A DNA stretch of 64,000 bases from the NCBI RefSeq assembly GCF_031085295.1, contig NZ_JAVFWO010000004.1, positions 124,001-188,000 of the forward strand, written 5' to 3'. Positions 54,833 to 63,118 of the stretch are shown piece after piece. The DNA comes from Microbacterium psychrotolerans (GTDB taxonomy: Bacteria; Actinomycetota; Actinomycetes; Actinomycetales; Microbacteriaceae). A program made the translations under genes and the position numbers. Numbering within the stretch: position 1 is the first letter of the stretch; each line of letters opens with the position of its first letter. Under the pieces are notes generated by a model, which was given only the letters and a program-made list of their open reading frames with translations, was not told the DNA's origin and ran no database searches.

Positions 54833-56877
54833 TCTGCGTGCCTTTCGATGAGCACCATGGCGGCGCCGGGGGCGAGCGTGGCCCGCCCGTCGACGTCCGC
54901 GTCCGACAAGAGATCCCGGTGCGGCCCGGGCACCGTGAGGTGCCGCGTCGCCTGACCGTGGTTGAGAAGGAAGAGCGCGGCGCCGCGTCGCACGGCCTCG
55001 ACGTCGTCGGGCAGCACGCGATCGGGCACGACGCCGGTCACGCCCGCGGCGTCGAGCGCGTCGTCGAGGACGGCGGCGAGCGCCTCGTCCGACGCGACGG
55101 CGCCCACGTACCAGGCGGTGCCGCCACCGACGGCGTAGCGCGTGATCGCGGGCGCTCCGGCGAGATGCCCCTCGCCGAAGCGGGCGAGCACGTCCGCGCC
55201 GTCGGCGCGCAGCCGCTCGCCGAGCACGGTCGCCTCGGCCGTCGCCGGACCGGTCGTCCAGGCGGCCTCGACCGTGAGCGGCGTCGGCGCATCGGGAAGC
55301 CCCACCCACTCCTCGCCGCTGACCCCGACGAGATCGCGCAGCAGCACCGGCGAACGCCCGGTGAGGATGCCTGCGTTCACGTCGGCGACCCCCGAGAACG
55401 GACCCACGACGAGGCTCGCACCGCTCTGGACTGCCGCGCGGAGGCTGGTCGCGGCATCCGTCTCGACGATGTAGGTGTGCGGCACGAGCACCACCCGGTA
55501 CGCCGAGAGGTCGGCGCCGGGGCGCACCAGGTCGACGGCGATGCCGCGGCGCCACAGCGCGCGGTGCCAGCGCTGGACCTGCTCGAGGGTGTCGAGCCGC
55601 TCGGTCGGGCGGCCGGGCTCGTCGGCGGCCCAGCGCGAGGGCCAGTCGAACAGGAGCGCGACGGATGCCGCCACCCGGCCGCCGACCACCGGCCGCAGCC
55701 GCTGCAGCTCGGCGCCCAGTGCGCAGGCGCCCTCGAAGACCTCGGTGTCGGCTCCGGCATGGGGCAGGAGCGCCGAGTGGAAGCGCTCGGCGCCCGTGCG
55801 CGCCTGGCGCCACTGGAAGAAGCAGATCGCATCGGCGCCGCGCGCGACGGCCTGCAGCGAGTCCAGGCGCGCGCGGTCCCGGCTCTTGGGCAGGTTGTGC
55901 GGGCGCCACGAGGTGGCGCTGACCGCCTGCTCCATGAGCACCCAGGGGCGGCCGTCGCCGAGCGAGCGCATGAGGTCCTGCACGAGGGCGATGTCGGACG
56001 ACGCGGTGGCGGCCGCGTGGTCGGGGTACTGGTCGTCGGCGACGACGTCGACGCCGCCCGCCCACTCCCACAGGTCGGTGAGCGGCTCGAACCCCATGAA
56101 GTTCGTGGTGACCGGCTGCGTCGCACCGGCGTCGCGGATCGCGTCTCGCTGCTCGGCGTAGACGCGCTGCAGCGCCCACGACGTGTAGCGGCGGAAGTCG
56201 AGCGACTGCGCGGGGTTGACGAGGTAGGGCATGCGCCGCGGCGGGACGATCTCGTCGAAGTCGCGGTAGCGCTGCGCCCACACGAGAGTGCCCCAGGCGT
56301 CGTTGAGTGCGTCGATGGTGCCGTAGCGGTCGGCCAGCCACAGCCGGAACTCGCGTGCGGCGTCGTCGCCGAAGTCGATCTGGCCGAACTCGTTGCCGAC
56401 GTGCCACATGCGCACCGCGGGGTGGGTCGTGTAGCGCTCGGCCAGCGCGGTCGCGATCGACAGCGCGCGCTCGCGATAGATCCGCGAGGCCGGCGTGAAC
56501 TGGTTGCGCGATCCGGCGGCGAGGCGCACGCCGTCGGCGTTCACGGGCAGCGTCTCGGGGTGCAGGATGCCGAGCCACGGCGGCGGCGACGCGGTCGGCG
56601 TAGCGAGGTCGACGGCGATGCCGTGCGCATGGAGCAGGTCGAGCACCTCGTCGAGCCAGGCGAAGTCCCGCTCCCCCGGCGACGGCTCGAGGCGTGCCCA
56701 GCTGAAGACGCCGACCGTCACGAGGTTGACGCCGGCGCGGACCATGAGCTCGACATCCTCGTCCCAGATCTCACGCGGCCACTGCTCGGGGTTGTAGTCG
56801 CCGCCGAAGCAGATGCCCAGTTCGCGGGTGAGTTCGCCGAACGTGTCGGTGCGGCGCGGGTGGGGAGTGGCGGCCAT
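54829..56877 (-). CDS. GH42 beta-galactosidase
   Basis: A 682-residue family 42 enzyme of usual length with three domains. The TIM barrel opens with ICFGGDYNPEQWPREIWDED. The acid/base is E163 in WHVGNEFG (more often NEYG), and the nucleophile is E316 in PWVLMEQAVSATSW. A trimerisation Rossmann-like domain (YRVVLVPHTYIVETDAA) and a small C-terminal beta domain follow. No signal peptide, so it acts on imported oligosaccharides. First gene of the GH42-GH31-GH3 operon; diverges from GH95. Removes terminal beta-galactose. Confidence 0.94.
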   Translation of the reverse strand: MAATPHPRRTDTFGELTRELGICFGGDYNPEQWPREIWDEDVELMVRAGVNLVTVGVFSWARLEPSPGERDFAWLDEVLDLLHAHGIAVDLATPTASPPPWLGILHPETLPVNADGVRLAAGSRNQFTPASRIYRERALSIATALAERYTTHPAVRMWHVGNEFGQIDFGDDAAREFRLWLADRYGTIDALNDAWGTLVWAQRYRDFDEIVPPRRMPYLVNPAQSLDFRRYTSWALQRVYAEQRDAIRDAGATQPVTTNFMGFEPLTDLWEWAGGVDVVADDQYPDHAAATASSDIALVQDLMRSLGDGRPWVLMEQAVSATSWRPHNLPKSRDRARLDSLQAVARGADAICFFQWRQARTGAERFHSALLPHAGADTEVFEGACALGAELQRLRPVVGGRVAASVALLFDWPSRWAADEPGRPTERLDTLEQVQRWHRALWRRGIAVDLVRPGADLSAYRVVLVPHTYIVETDAATSLRAAVQSGASLVVGPFSGVADVNAGILTGRSPVLLRDLVGVSGEEWVGLPDAPTPLTVEAAWTTGPATAEATVLGERLRADGADVLARFGEGHLAGAPAITRYAVGGGTAWYVGAVASDEALAAVLDDALDAAGVTGVVPDRVLPDDVEAVRRGAALFLLNHGQATRHLTVPGPHRDLLSDADVDGRATLAPGAAMVLIERHAE

Positions 56878-56959
56878 GGAGCGGAGAACCTCTTCGCTGA
56901 GTTTCGTGCGGCGGGCGGGGTGTTCGACGAGCGGAAGCCGAAGTGGGCATCGATCTTTC

Positions 56960-56988
56960 GAAGCGCTTCAACACCGAGACCATATACT
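56960..56988 (+). promoter_or_regulatory. GH95 promoter with LacI-type palindrome
   Basis: GAAGCGCTTC (56960-56969) is a perfect palindrome of LacI-family type. TATACT (56983-56988) is a strong -10 box, 12 bases before the GH95 start; the palindrome occupies the -35 position. It lies in the 123-base spacer between the divergent GH42 and GH95 genes, so one regulator (the LacI gene at 59493) could control both directions. Confidence 0.6.
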
Positions 56989-57000
56989 AAGGGTGTGACG

Positions 57001-59499
57001 ATGTCCACGCGCCGCGATGATGCGGCCACGCGCCTTCCCTCCGAGGCTCTCCACGCCCTGCGCGCGTCCGCTCCGGCCTCACGGTGGCTCGAGGCGTACC
57101 CCGTCGGCAACGGCCTGCGCGGCGCCATGTGCGCCGGACGCGCGGGAGGCGAGAAGCTCTGGCTCAACGACATCACTGCGTGGTCGGGTCACGCCGACGC
57201 CGATCCGCTCGAAGGCGTCACCGCGCGCGGAGCGGAGGCGCTCGAGGCGATCCGTGCGGCGATCGACGCGGGCGATCTCGACGCCGCCGACGCGCTGCTG
57301 CAGCGGATGCAGACGCCCTGGGTGCAGGCCTATCTGCCGCTCTGCTGGATCGACATCGACGTGCTCGCGTCCGATGAGGCAGCGGGGCCGGTGTCGCGCC
57401 GCCTCGACCTGACCACGGGCGTCGCCGCACACGAGTACCGCGCCGGCGGCGTCGATGTGCGCCACCGCACCTGGGCGGATCTCGTGACCGGGGCGATCAT
57501 GCACGAGATCACCGCGAGCGAGCCCGTGCAGGTGAACGTGGAGGTGGGATCGCTGCTGCGCCCGCGCTCCGGCGCCGGTCCTTCCGGCAGCGCCCTCACC
57601 ACGCAGTGGTGGCTTCCGATCGACGTCGCGCCCGGCCACGAGCAGCCGGCCGAGCCGGTCCGATACGACGAGCGGATCGGACGCCACGGTGCGGTCGTCG
57701 TGCGCTCCTTCGGCTCCGCCGAGGTGGCCGACGGCGTCCTCAGCAGCGCCGCCGCGACCACGCATCTGTTCGCCGTCGCGACGGCCACCGCACCCTCGCT
57801 GCCCGGCGAGCCCGCCGACGACCGCGATGCGCTGCAGCGCGCCGAGGATCTGCTCGGCGGTATCCCGGCGTCCGCCGACGTCGCGGCCACCGCGACGGCG
57901 CTCCTCGGAGCCCACGGCACGGCCCACGGCGTCCTCTACGAGCGCTGCGCGCTCGAGCTGCCCGCCCCCGATGGCATCGACGCCGGCCCGGTCGACACCG
58001 TTGACCGGGTGCGGCGCGCCCAGGAGCGCGACGACCCCGCACTTGCGGCGCTGGCGTTCCACTACGGACGGTACCTGCTCATCGCGTCGTCGCAGCCCGG
58101 CGGGCTGCCGATCACGCTGCAGGGTCTCTGGAACGCCGAGCTCCCTGGGCCGTGGTCCAGCGCGTACACCCTCAACATCAACACGCAGATGGCGTACTGG
58201 CCGGCCGAGACGACCAGCCTCGCCGAGTGCCACGAGCCGCTGCTGCGGTTCACCCGGCGGCTGTCCGACACCACCGGCCCGGTCGTCGCGCGGCAGCTGT
58301 ACGGAGCGGACGGCTGGGTCGCCCACCACAACTCGGATGCCTGGGCCTACGCGGCACCCGTGGGCGCCGGCCACGGCGACCCGGCGTGGGCGAACTGGTC
58401 GCTCGGCGGCGTGTGGCTCGCCCTGCACCTGTGGGAGCACTACGCGTTCGGAGGCGACCGCAGGTTCCTGCGCGACGAGGCCTGGCCGGCGCTCGCCTCG
58501 GCCGCGGCCTTCGCCCTGTCGTGGATCCAGGACGACGGCGAGCGCGCGTGGACGAGTCCGTCGACCTCGCCCGAGAACCACTACCTCGACGCCGACGGCC
58601 GCGAGCGCGGCGTCGCGGTCACCGCGACGATGGATGTCGCACTGCTGCGGGAGCTCGCCGCCGTCTGCCGTGCCGGCGCCGCGGCGCTGGGCATCGACGA
58701 AAGCTGGGTGGCGGAGCTCACTGCGCGCACCGGGAGGCTGCCCGACCCGCGCGTCTCGGCGCGGGGCGACCTGCTCGAGTGGGATCGCGAACGCACCGGG
58801 GCCGAGCCGGAGCACCGGCATCTGTCCCACCTTCTCGGGCTGTTCCCGCTCGCGCAGATCACGCCCGAGGGCACGCCGGAGCTCGCGCGCGCGGCATCCG
58901 AGTCGATCCGCCTGCGCGGTCCGGAGTCGACGGGCTGGGCGCTCGCGTGGCGGGCCGGCATGCAGGCGCGCCTGGGCGACGGGGAGGCGGTGCACGCCCA
59001 GCTGCGGCTGGCACTTCGACCCGCCGACGAAGGCGCCGCCCGCGAAGGGCACGAGCCGGAGAGCACTGCCGCCCACCGCGGCGGGCTCTACCCGAACCTC
59101 TTCAGCGCGCACCCGCCGTACCAGATCGACGGCAACCTGGGCGTGACTGCGGCGATCGCGGAGGCTCTCGTGCAGTCCTTCGACGAGCAGGCCGAGCAGA
59201 CCGGGTCTCTGCCACGATCGGAGGCGGAGTCGATCGACCCCGCGCGCGTGCGGCTGCTGCTGCTGCCCGCGCTCCCGCCGCAATGGCCGGACGGCGCCGT
59301 GCGCGGCATCCGCTCCCGTGGCGACGTGTCGGTGGACGTCGAATGGGCGGGCGGACGCCTCGTGCGGTCGCGGCTTCGGGCGGGCGCGCGACCGACGACA
59401 ATGATGGTGCACGGGCCGGACGGTCCGCTGGGCACGTACGAGCTCGCCCCCGGAACCACGCGGGTGATCGAAGCAGGAGAACGGGGAACCTCATGGTGA
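57001..59499 (+). CDS. GH95 alpha-L-fucosidase (or alpha-L-galactosidase)
   Basis: An 832-residue inverting family 95 hydrolase of full length. The N-terminal beta domain opens ASRWLEAYPVGNGLRGAMCAG. In the (alpha/alpha)6 barrel, the residues equivalent to the Bifidobacterium AfcA catalytic set are visible: acid E525 in PSTSPENHY, base D710 in YQIDGNLG, with N392 and N394 in TLNINTQMAYWPAE. No signal peptide. ATG 57001 follows an AAGG site. It overlaps the next LacI gene by 7 bases. In fucosylated xyloglucan it would remove the terminal alpha-1,2-fucose before the galactosidase can act. Confidence 0.93.
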   Translation: MSTRRDDAATRLPSEALHALRASAPASRWLEAYPVGNGLRGAMCAGRAGGEKLWLNDITAWSGHADADPLEGVTARGAEALEAIRAAIDAGDLDAADALLQRMQTPWVQAYLPLCWIDIDVLASDEAAGPVSRRLDLTTGVAAHEYRAGGVDVRHRTWADLVTGAIMHEITASEPVQVNVEVGSLLRPRSGAGPSGSALTTQWWLPIDVAPGHEQPAEPVRYDERIGRHGAVVVRSFGSAEVADGVLSSAAATTHLFAVATATAPSLPGEPADDRDALQRAEDLLGGIPASADVAATATALLGAHGTAHGVLYERCALELPAPDGIDAGPVDTVDRVRRAQERDDPALAALAFHYGRYLLIASSQPGGLPITLQGLWNAELPGPWSSAYTLNINTQMAYWPAETTSLAECHEPLLRFTRRLSDTTGPVVARQLYGADGWVAHHNSDAWAYAAPVGAGHGDPAWANWSLGGVWLALHLWEHYAFGGDRRFLRDEAWPALASAAAFALSWIQDDGERAWTSPSTSPENHYLDADGRERGVAVTATMDVALLRELAAVCRAGAAALGIDESWVAELTARTGRLPDPRVSARGDLLEWDRERTGAEPEHRHLSHLLGLFPLAQITPEGTPELARAASESIRLRGPESTGWALAWRAGMQARLGDGEAVHAQLRLALRPADEGAAREGHEPESTAAHRGGLYPNLFSAHPPYQIDGNLGVTAAIAEALVQSFDEQAEQTGSLPRSEAESIDPARVRLLLLPALPPQWPDGAVRGIRSRGDVSVDVEWAGGRLVRSRLRAGARPTTMMVHGPDGPLGTYELAPGTTRVIEAGERGTSW

Positions 59500-60482
59500 C
59501 GATCGCGGACGTCGCACAGGCGGCGGGCGTGTCGATCTCGACGGTCTCGTACGTCATGAGCGGCAAGCGGGCCATCTCGCAGGAGACGCGCGACCGCGTC
59601 GAGAAGGCCATCGACAACCTCGGCTTCAGCCCGCACGCGGGCGCCCGCTCGCTGGCGTCGCGCTCGACGAACGTCATCGGCCTCCAGGCGCCGCTGCGCA
59701 CCGGCGTCGACGTGCACGTCGTGATGCAGATCGTCACCGGCGTCGTCACGCAGGCGCGCCAGCACGGCTACGACATCCTGCTGCTCGCCAGCGACGACGC
59801 CAAGGCCCTGCAGCGGGCGGCCAAGGGATCGATGGTCGACGCCCTGCTGGTGATGGATGTCGAGTCCGACGACCCGCGCATCGACACGCTTTCGGGCCTC
59901 GGGCATCCGAGCGTGCTGATCGGCCTCCCCGAGGGGCGGCGCGCGATCCCGTGCGTCGACTTCGACTTCGAGGCCGCCGGCTGGCTCGCGGTGGATCGCC
60001 TCGTCGCGCTCGGACACCGGCGCCTCGCCCTCATCGGCTCGCCGCCCGAGGTCATGTCGCGCCACACCTCCTACGCCGACCGCCTGGCGCGCGGCTTCCT
60101 CGCTGCGTGCGAGGCCAACGGCGTGACCGGCACCGTGCACGCGTGCCCGAGCAGCGCCGAGTCGGTCGCCACCGTCGAGGCGGTGATGACCGAGAACCCC
60201 GACATCACCGGCTTCTTCGTCCACAACGAGGGCGCTCTGCCGCACGTCGCCACGACGATCGCACAGCGCGGTCACGTGCGTGGCGACGACCTCGCCGTCG
60301 TCGCGCTGTGCCCCGACGACGTCGCCCGGTCGGTGTCGGGGCTCGCCGACAGCATCGCCGTGCCGGCCGAGGCGATCGGCGCCGCCGCGACCGACATGAT
60401 CTGCGAGATCCTCGCGAACGGCGCGAAGCCGGCCGTGCGACTGCTGCCGCCCGCCCTGACCGGAGTGCCCGCGGCGACATGA
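59493..60482 (+). CDS. LacI family regulator of the glycosidase locus
   Basis: A 329-residue LacI/GalR regulator. The N-terminal helix-turn-helix is TIADVAQAAGVSISTVSYVM followed by SGKRAISQETRDRVEKAI and the hinge FSPHAGARSLA. The effector domain lacks the usual final GFDD motif (it reads VVALCPDDVARSVSG), as in the subgroup found with glycosidase and ABC genes of Microbacteriaceae. Overlap with the GH95 gene by 7 bases makes it part of that operon. It probably binds the palindrome at 56960-56969 and responds to an oligosaccharide. Confidence 0.93.
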   Translation: MVTIADVAQAAGVSISTVSYVMSGKRAISQETRDRVEKAIDNLGFSPHAGARSLASRSTNVIGLQAPLRTGVDVHVVMQIVTGVVTQARQHGYDILLLASDDAKALQRAAKGSMVDALLVMDVESDDPRIDTLSGLGHPSVLIGLPEGRRAIPCVDFDFEAAGWLAVDRLVALGHRRLALIGSPPEVMSRHTSYADRLARGFLAACEANGVTGTVHACPSSAESVATVEAVMTENPDITGFFVHNEGALPHVATTIAQRGHVRGDDLAVVALCPDDVARSVSGLADSIAVPAEAIGAAATDMICEILANGAKPAVRLLPPALTGVPAAT

Positions 60483-60537
60483 CGGTGACCTGCGCGCATG
60501 CCTCCCCGCCCCACGCCGGACAGCGGGTGACCCGCTG

Positions 60538-61143
60538 ATGCGGATCGACCCGGACAGCCGCACCATCGGCGGCTTCTCGACGTTCCTGACCTTCGTCGGA
60601 CTCAACCTCCTGTACATCGTGCTGTGCCTTCCGGTCGTGACGATCGGCGCCGCCACCAGCGCACTGTACGAGGTGACCCTCCGCTACTCCGACGACGAGA
60701 GCGGGCGGCCCCTCAAGGATTACTTCCCGGCGTTCCGCGCCAACTTCGGTCGCGCGACCGTCCTCATGCTGTGCCTGCTGCTCCCGGCCGCGCTGCTCGG
60801 CTTCTCGAGCGTCTTCTGGTTCTCACACCCCGCGCTGCTCGCGGGCGCGGCCGGCATCGCCGCGGTCATCGGCGCGGTGTACCTCTTCGCGGCGTTCCTG
60901 TACGCGATGGCCCAGGTGGCGTACTTCCGCAACACTGTGCGCCAGACGCTCAAGAACGCCCTGCTGCTGCCCGCCGCGGAGCCCGTCCGCACGCTGGGCG
61001 TGCTGGTGATCCCGGTGACCGCCGTCGCCCTCATGATCCTGTTCCCGCCGGCCGCGATCCTGGTCGGCACGATCGGCTTCTCGGTCGGCGCCTACGCGAC
61101 CGCCTTCCTCTTCCGGAGCGTCTTCACCCGCCACGACGCCTGA
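60538..61143 (+). CDS. YesL-like (DUF624) membrane protein
   Basis: A 201-residue membrane protein with about five helices and the DUF624 opening pattern (N-terminal short amphipathic region, then LNLLYIVLCLPVVTIGAATSALY). YesL-type proteins are found next to LplA/LplB/YtcP-type sugar importers in Firmicutes and actinobacteria, and are thought to assist transporter assembly or function; unproven. Here it sits between the LacI gene (55 bases) and the LplA-like lipoprotein of the opposite strand, fitting that association. Confidence 0.88.
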   Translation: MRIDPDSRTIGGFSTFLTFVGLNLLYIVLCLPVVTIGAATSALYEVTLRYSDDESGRPLKDYFPAFRANFGRATVLMLCLLLPAALLGFSSVFWFSHPALLAGAAGIAAVIGAVYLFAAFLYAMAQVAYFRNTVRQTLKNALLLPAAEPVRTLGVLVIPVTAVALMILFPPAAILVGTIGFSVGAYATAFLFRSVFTRHDA

Positions 61144-61290
61144 CGCGCCGGGCGGCGCGCGGCGCTGTGGCGTGCGGGCCGCCTCGGAACGCAGCCGACG
61201 CCATCCGCGACAGCCACCCTCGGCATCCGTGTTTCCCACACCGGTCGCCGCCGAGGGGGACGCGGATGCCCCACCCCGAACACAGACGAA

Positions 61291-61317
61291 GGGCCCGGGA
61301 TGCAGCATCCCGGGCCC
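61291..61317. terminator. Bidirectional hairpin between YesL and lipoprotein genes
   Basis: GGGCCCGGGAT (61291-61301) and ATCCCGGGCCC (61307-61317) are perfect 11-bp arms (13 if the inner TGC/GCA bases are counted). Located between convergent genes, 18 bases after the lipoprotein stop on the minus strand. Confidence 0.75.
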
Positions 61318-61334
61318 CTCGCGTCATGCGGATA

Positions 61335-63086
61335 TCAGTTTGCGAACTCCTCCGCCACGGCGACTCGCGCGTCGTTCTGCGACTTCGCGTTGTCCATGTC
61401 GAACTCGAGCACCTGCTCGTAGCCGAGGCCGTTCGCGGTCTCGATGAGCTCGTCGCGGAGCGACTCGAACTGCGCCTCGCTCTCGGCGAAGACCATCTGC
61501 CACGAGTACTGCTTGATGATCTCCTTGACCTGGTTGCGCAGCGTCTCGATCTCGGAGTCGTCGGCAGGAGCCGCGTAGCTGGCACCCGGGGCGACGAGCA
61601 CCTGGTCGTTGGCCTGCAGGTACTCCATCGTCGAGGTGACGTCGCCCATCTTCGCCGACCAGTCCTCGGTCAGCGGGTTGGCGATGGCGGCCTGGTAGGT
61701 CGGCCAGAACGTGTAGCTGTAGGGCAGGCCGGTCTCGGCGTCCGTGTCGATCGGGAGGACCGCGCTGAGGTTCAGCGCGGAGACGCCGTCGGCGTACTCG
61801 CCGCCGCCCCACTCCTCGGGAACCGTCGCGCCGCCCTGCAGGAACACCTGGTTGCCGAAGTCCGTGAGCTCGGGCTCGCCGGCGTCGTTGACCTCCCACG
61901 TGAGACCCTGGGGTCCGGCTGAGGCTCCTGTCTGGCTGCTGTTGGCGTACGCGCCCTCGGCGGAGTACAGCCAGTCGACGAACGCGGCGATGCGCTCCGG
62001 GTCGTCGGCCTTCGACCCGATCGCGAAGACCTGCTTGCCGCCGTACGCCTCGGCGCCGTACGAGAAGATGTTCTGGTCCTGCAGGGGCGCCATCTCGAAG
62101 CCCTTGCCGGCGGCCATGTTCTCTTCGGTGTTGTACGCCGACTGCCCGAGCCAGGGCCACCACGAGAACAGCACCTGGCCGTTCTGGAACTTCGAGAACA
62201 GCGTGTCGTAGTTCTGCGTGGTCGACTCCGGGTCGACGAGACCGAGCTGGTTGGCGTCGAAGTAGAGCTTCAGGTTGCGGATGTACTCGCCGTCGGGGTC
62301 GAGGATGCTCTGGTAGTCCGACCCGTCGGCCTTGGCCAGCACGAACCCGATCTCGTCGTAGCCGTAGAAGCACGCCGGCTGCTTGGCGGTGACCATCATG
62401 TTGCCGTCCCAGTCCTTGAACAGCGAGAAGGCGTAGGTGGGCTGGCCGTTGTCGGCGGTGGGGTGGGCCGCCTGCATGTCGGCGAGCACCGGGAGCAGGT
62501 CCTCGAGCGTGCCGATCTCGGGGTAGCCGAGCTCCTTGTAGTAGTCCCAGCGGACATACGGGCCGAAGGTCGGATTCAGGCCCTCCGACGGCTCGGTGGG
62601 CTTGAGGGAGGAGACCGCGGACGGGAAGCCGTAGATGCCGTCCTTGCCGTCGTTGAGCTTCTCGACGGCCGCGTCGAACTCGGCGGCGTTGTCCATCGCC
62701 GGGTAGTAGTTCGACGAGTCCTGCACCAGGCCGCCCTCGATGAGCTCGTCGAGCTTCTCACCCTTGTCGGTGATGATGAGGTCGCCCAGGTCACCGGCGG
62801 CGACGCGCGTGTTGTACAAGGTGTCGCCACCGCCCGCGACGTTCGGGGCGATGATGTTCAACTTCATGTTGAACTTGTCCTTGACGATCTTGGCGAACCA
62901 GCCCTGCTGGACGCCCATGTAGTTCGCGAGACCGTCGAACACGTCGATCGTGATCTCCTTGTCCCACTTCTCGGGGAACTGGTCGATCGCACCTTGATCG
63001 TCGCCGCCGCCCGCGCTGCACGAGGCCAGCGATCCCGCGGCGAGCAGCGCCACGAGCGCCAGGGACACCTTCTTTCGAAGCTTCAT
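61335..63086 (-). CDS. Extracellular oligosaccharide-binding lipoprotein (LplA-like)
   Basis: A 583-residue substrate-binding protein, larger than MalE-type proteins and typical of the LplA/YtcQ group. The signal peptide ends in lipobox LASC (Cys at about residue 23), followed by a Gly/Asp-rich linker. Recognisable segments are ITIDVFDGLANYMGVQQGWF, LNIIAPNVAGGGD, GLVDPESTTQNYDTLFSKFQ and GQVLFSWWPWLG; the many aromatic residues fit oligosaccharide binding. Start 63086 has an AGAAAGGA site. It follows the permease gene by 32 bases and is the last gene of its operon. Confidence 0.92.
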   Translation of the reverse strand: MKLRKKVSLALVALLAAGSLASCSAGGGDDQGAIDQFPEKWDKEITIDVFDGLANYMGVQQGWFAKIVKDKFNMKLNIIAPNVAGGGDTLYNTRVAAGDLGDLIITDKGEKLDELIEGGLVQDSSNYYPAMDNAAEFDAAVEKLNDGKDGIYGFPSAVSSLKPTEPSEGLNPTFGPYVRWDYYKELGYPEIGTLEDLLPVLADMQAAHPTADNGQPTYAFSLFKDWDGNMMVTAKQPACFYGYDEIGFVLAKADGSDYQSILDPDGEYIRNLKLYFDANQLGLVDPESTTQNYDTLFSKFQNGQVLFSWWPWLGQSAYNTEENMAAGKGFEMAPLQDQNIFSYGAEAYGGKQVFAIGSKADDPERIAAFVDWLYSAEGAYANSSQTGASAGPQGLTWEVNDAGEPELTDFGNQVFLQGGATVPEEWGGGEYADGVSALNLSAVLPIDTDAETGLPYSYTFWPTYQAAIANPLTEDWSAKMGDVTSTMEYLQANDQVLVAPGASYAAPADDSEIETLRNQVKEIIKQYSWQMVFAESEAQFESLRDELIETANGLGYEQVLEFDMDNAKSQNDARVAVAEEFAN

Positions 63087-63118
63087 TGCTTTCCTTTCTT
63101 GGTGGTGCGTGGCCGCCG

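Noticed and set aside
56901..57000. Longer GH95 start upstream of 57001
   Set aside because: The in-frame sequence crosses the operator and -10 box; ATG 57001 has a ribosome-binding site.
54838..59499. A single open frame of about 1553 codons on the plus strand
   Set aside because: Its first half is the antisense of GH42 with Arg/Gly/His-rich nonsense composition; only the part from 57001 on (GH95) is a real protein.
63068..63086. TCGAAGCTTC near the LplA-like start as a LacI operator
   Set aside because: It is inside the coding sequence (signal peptide codons), downstream of the start and lacks the central CG of the palindrome at 56960.
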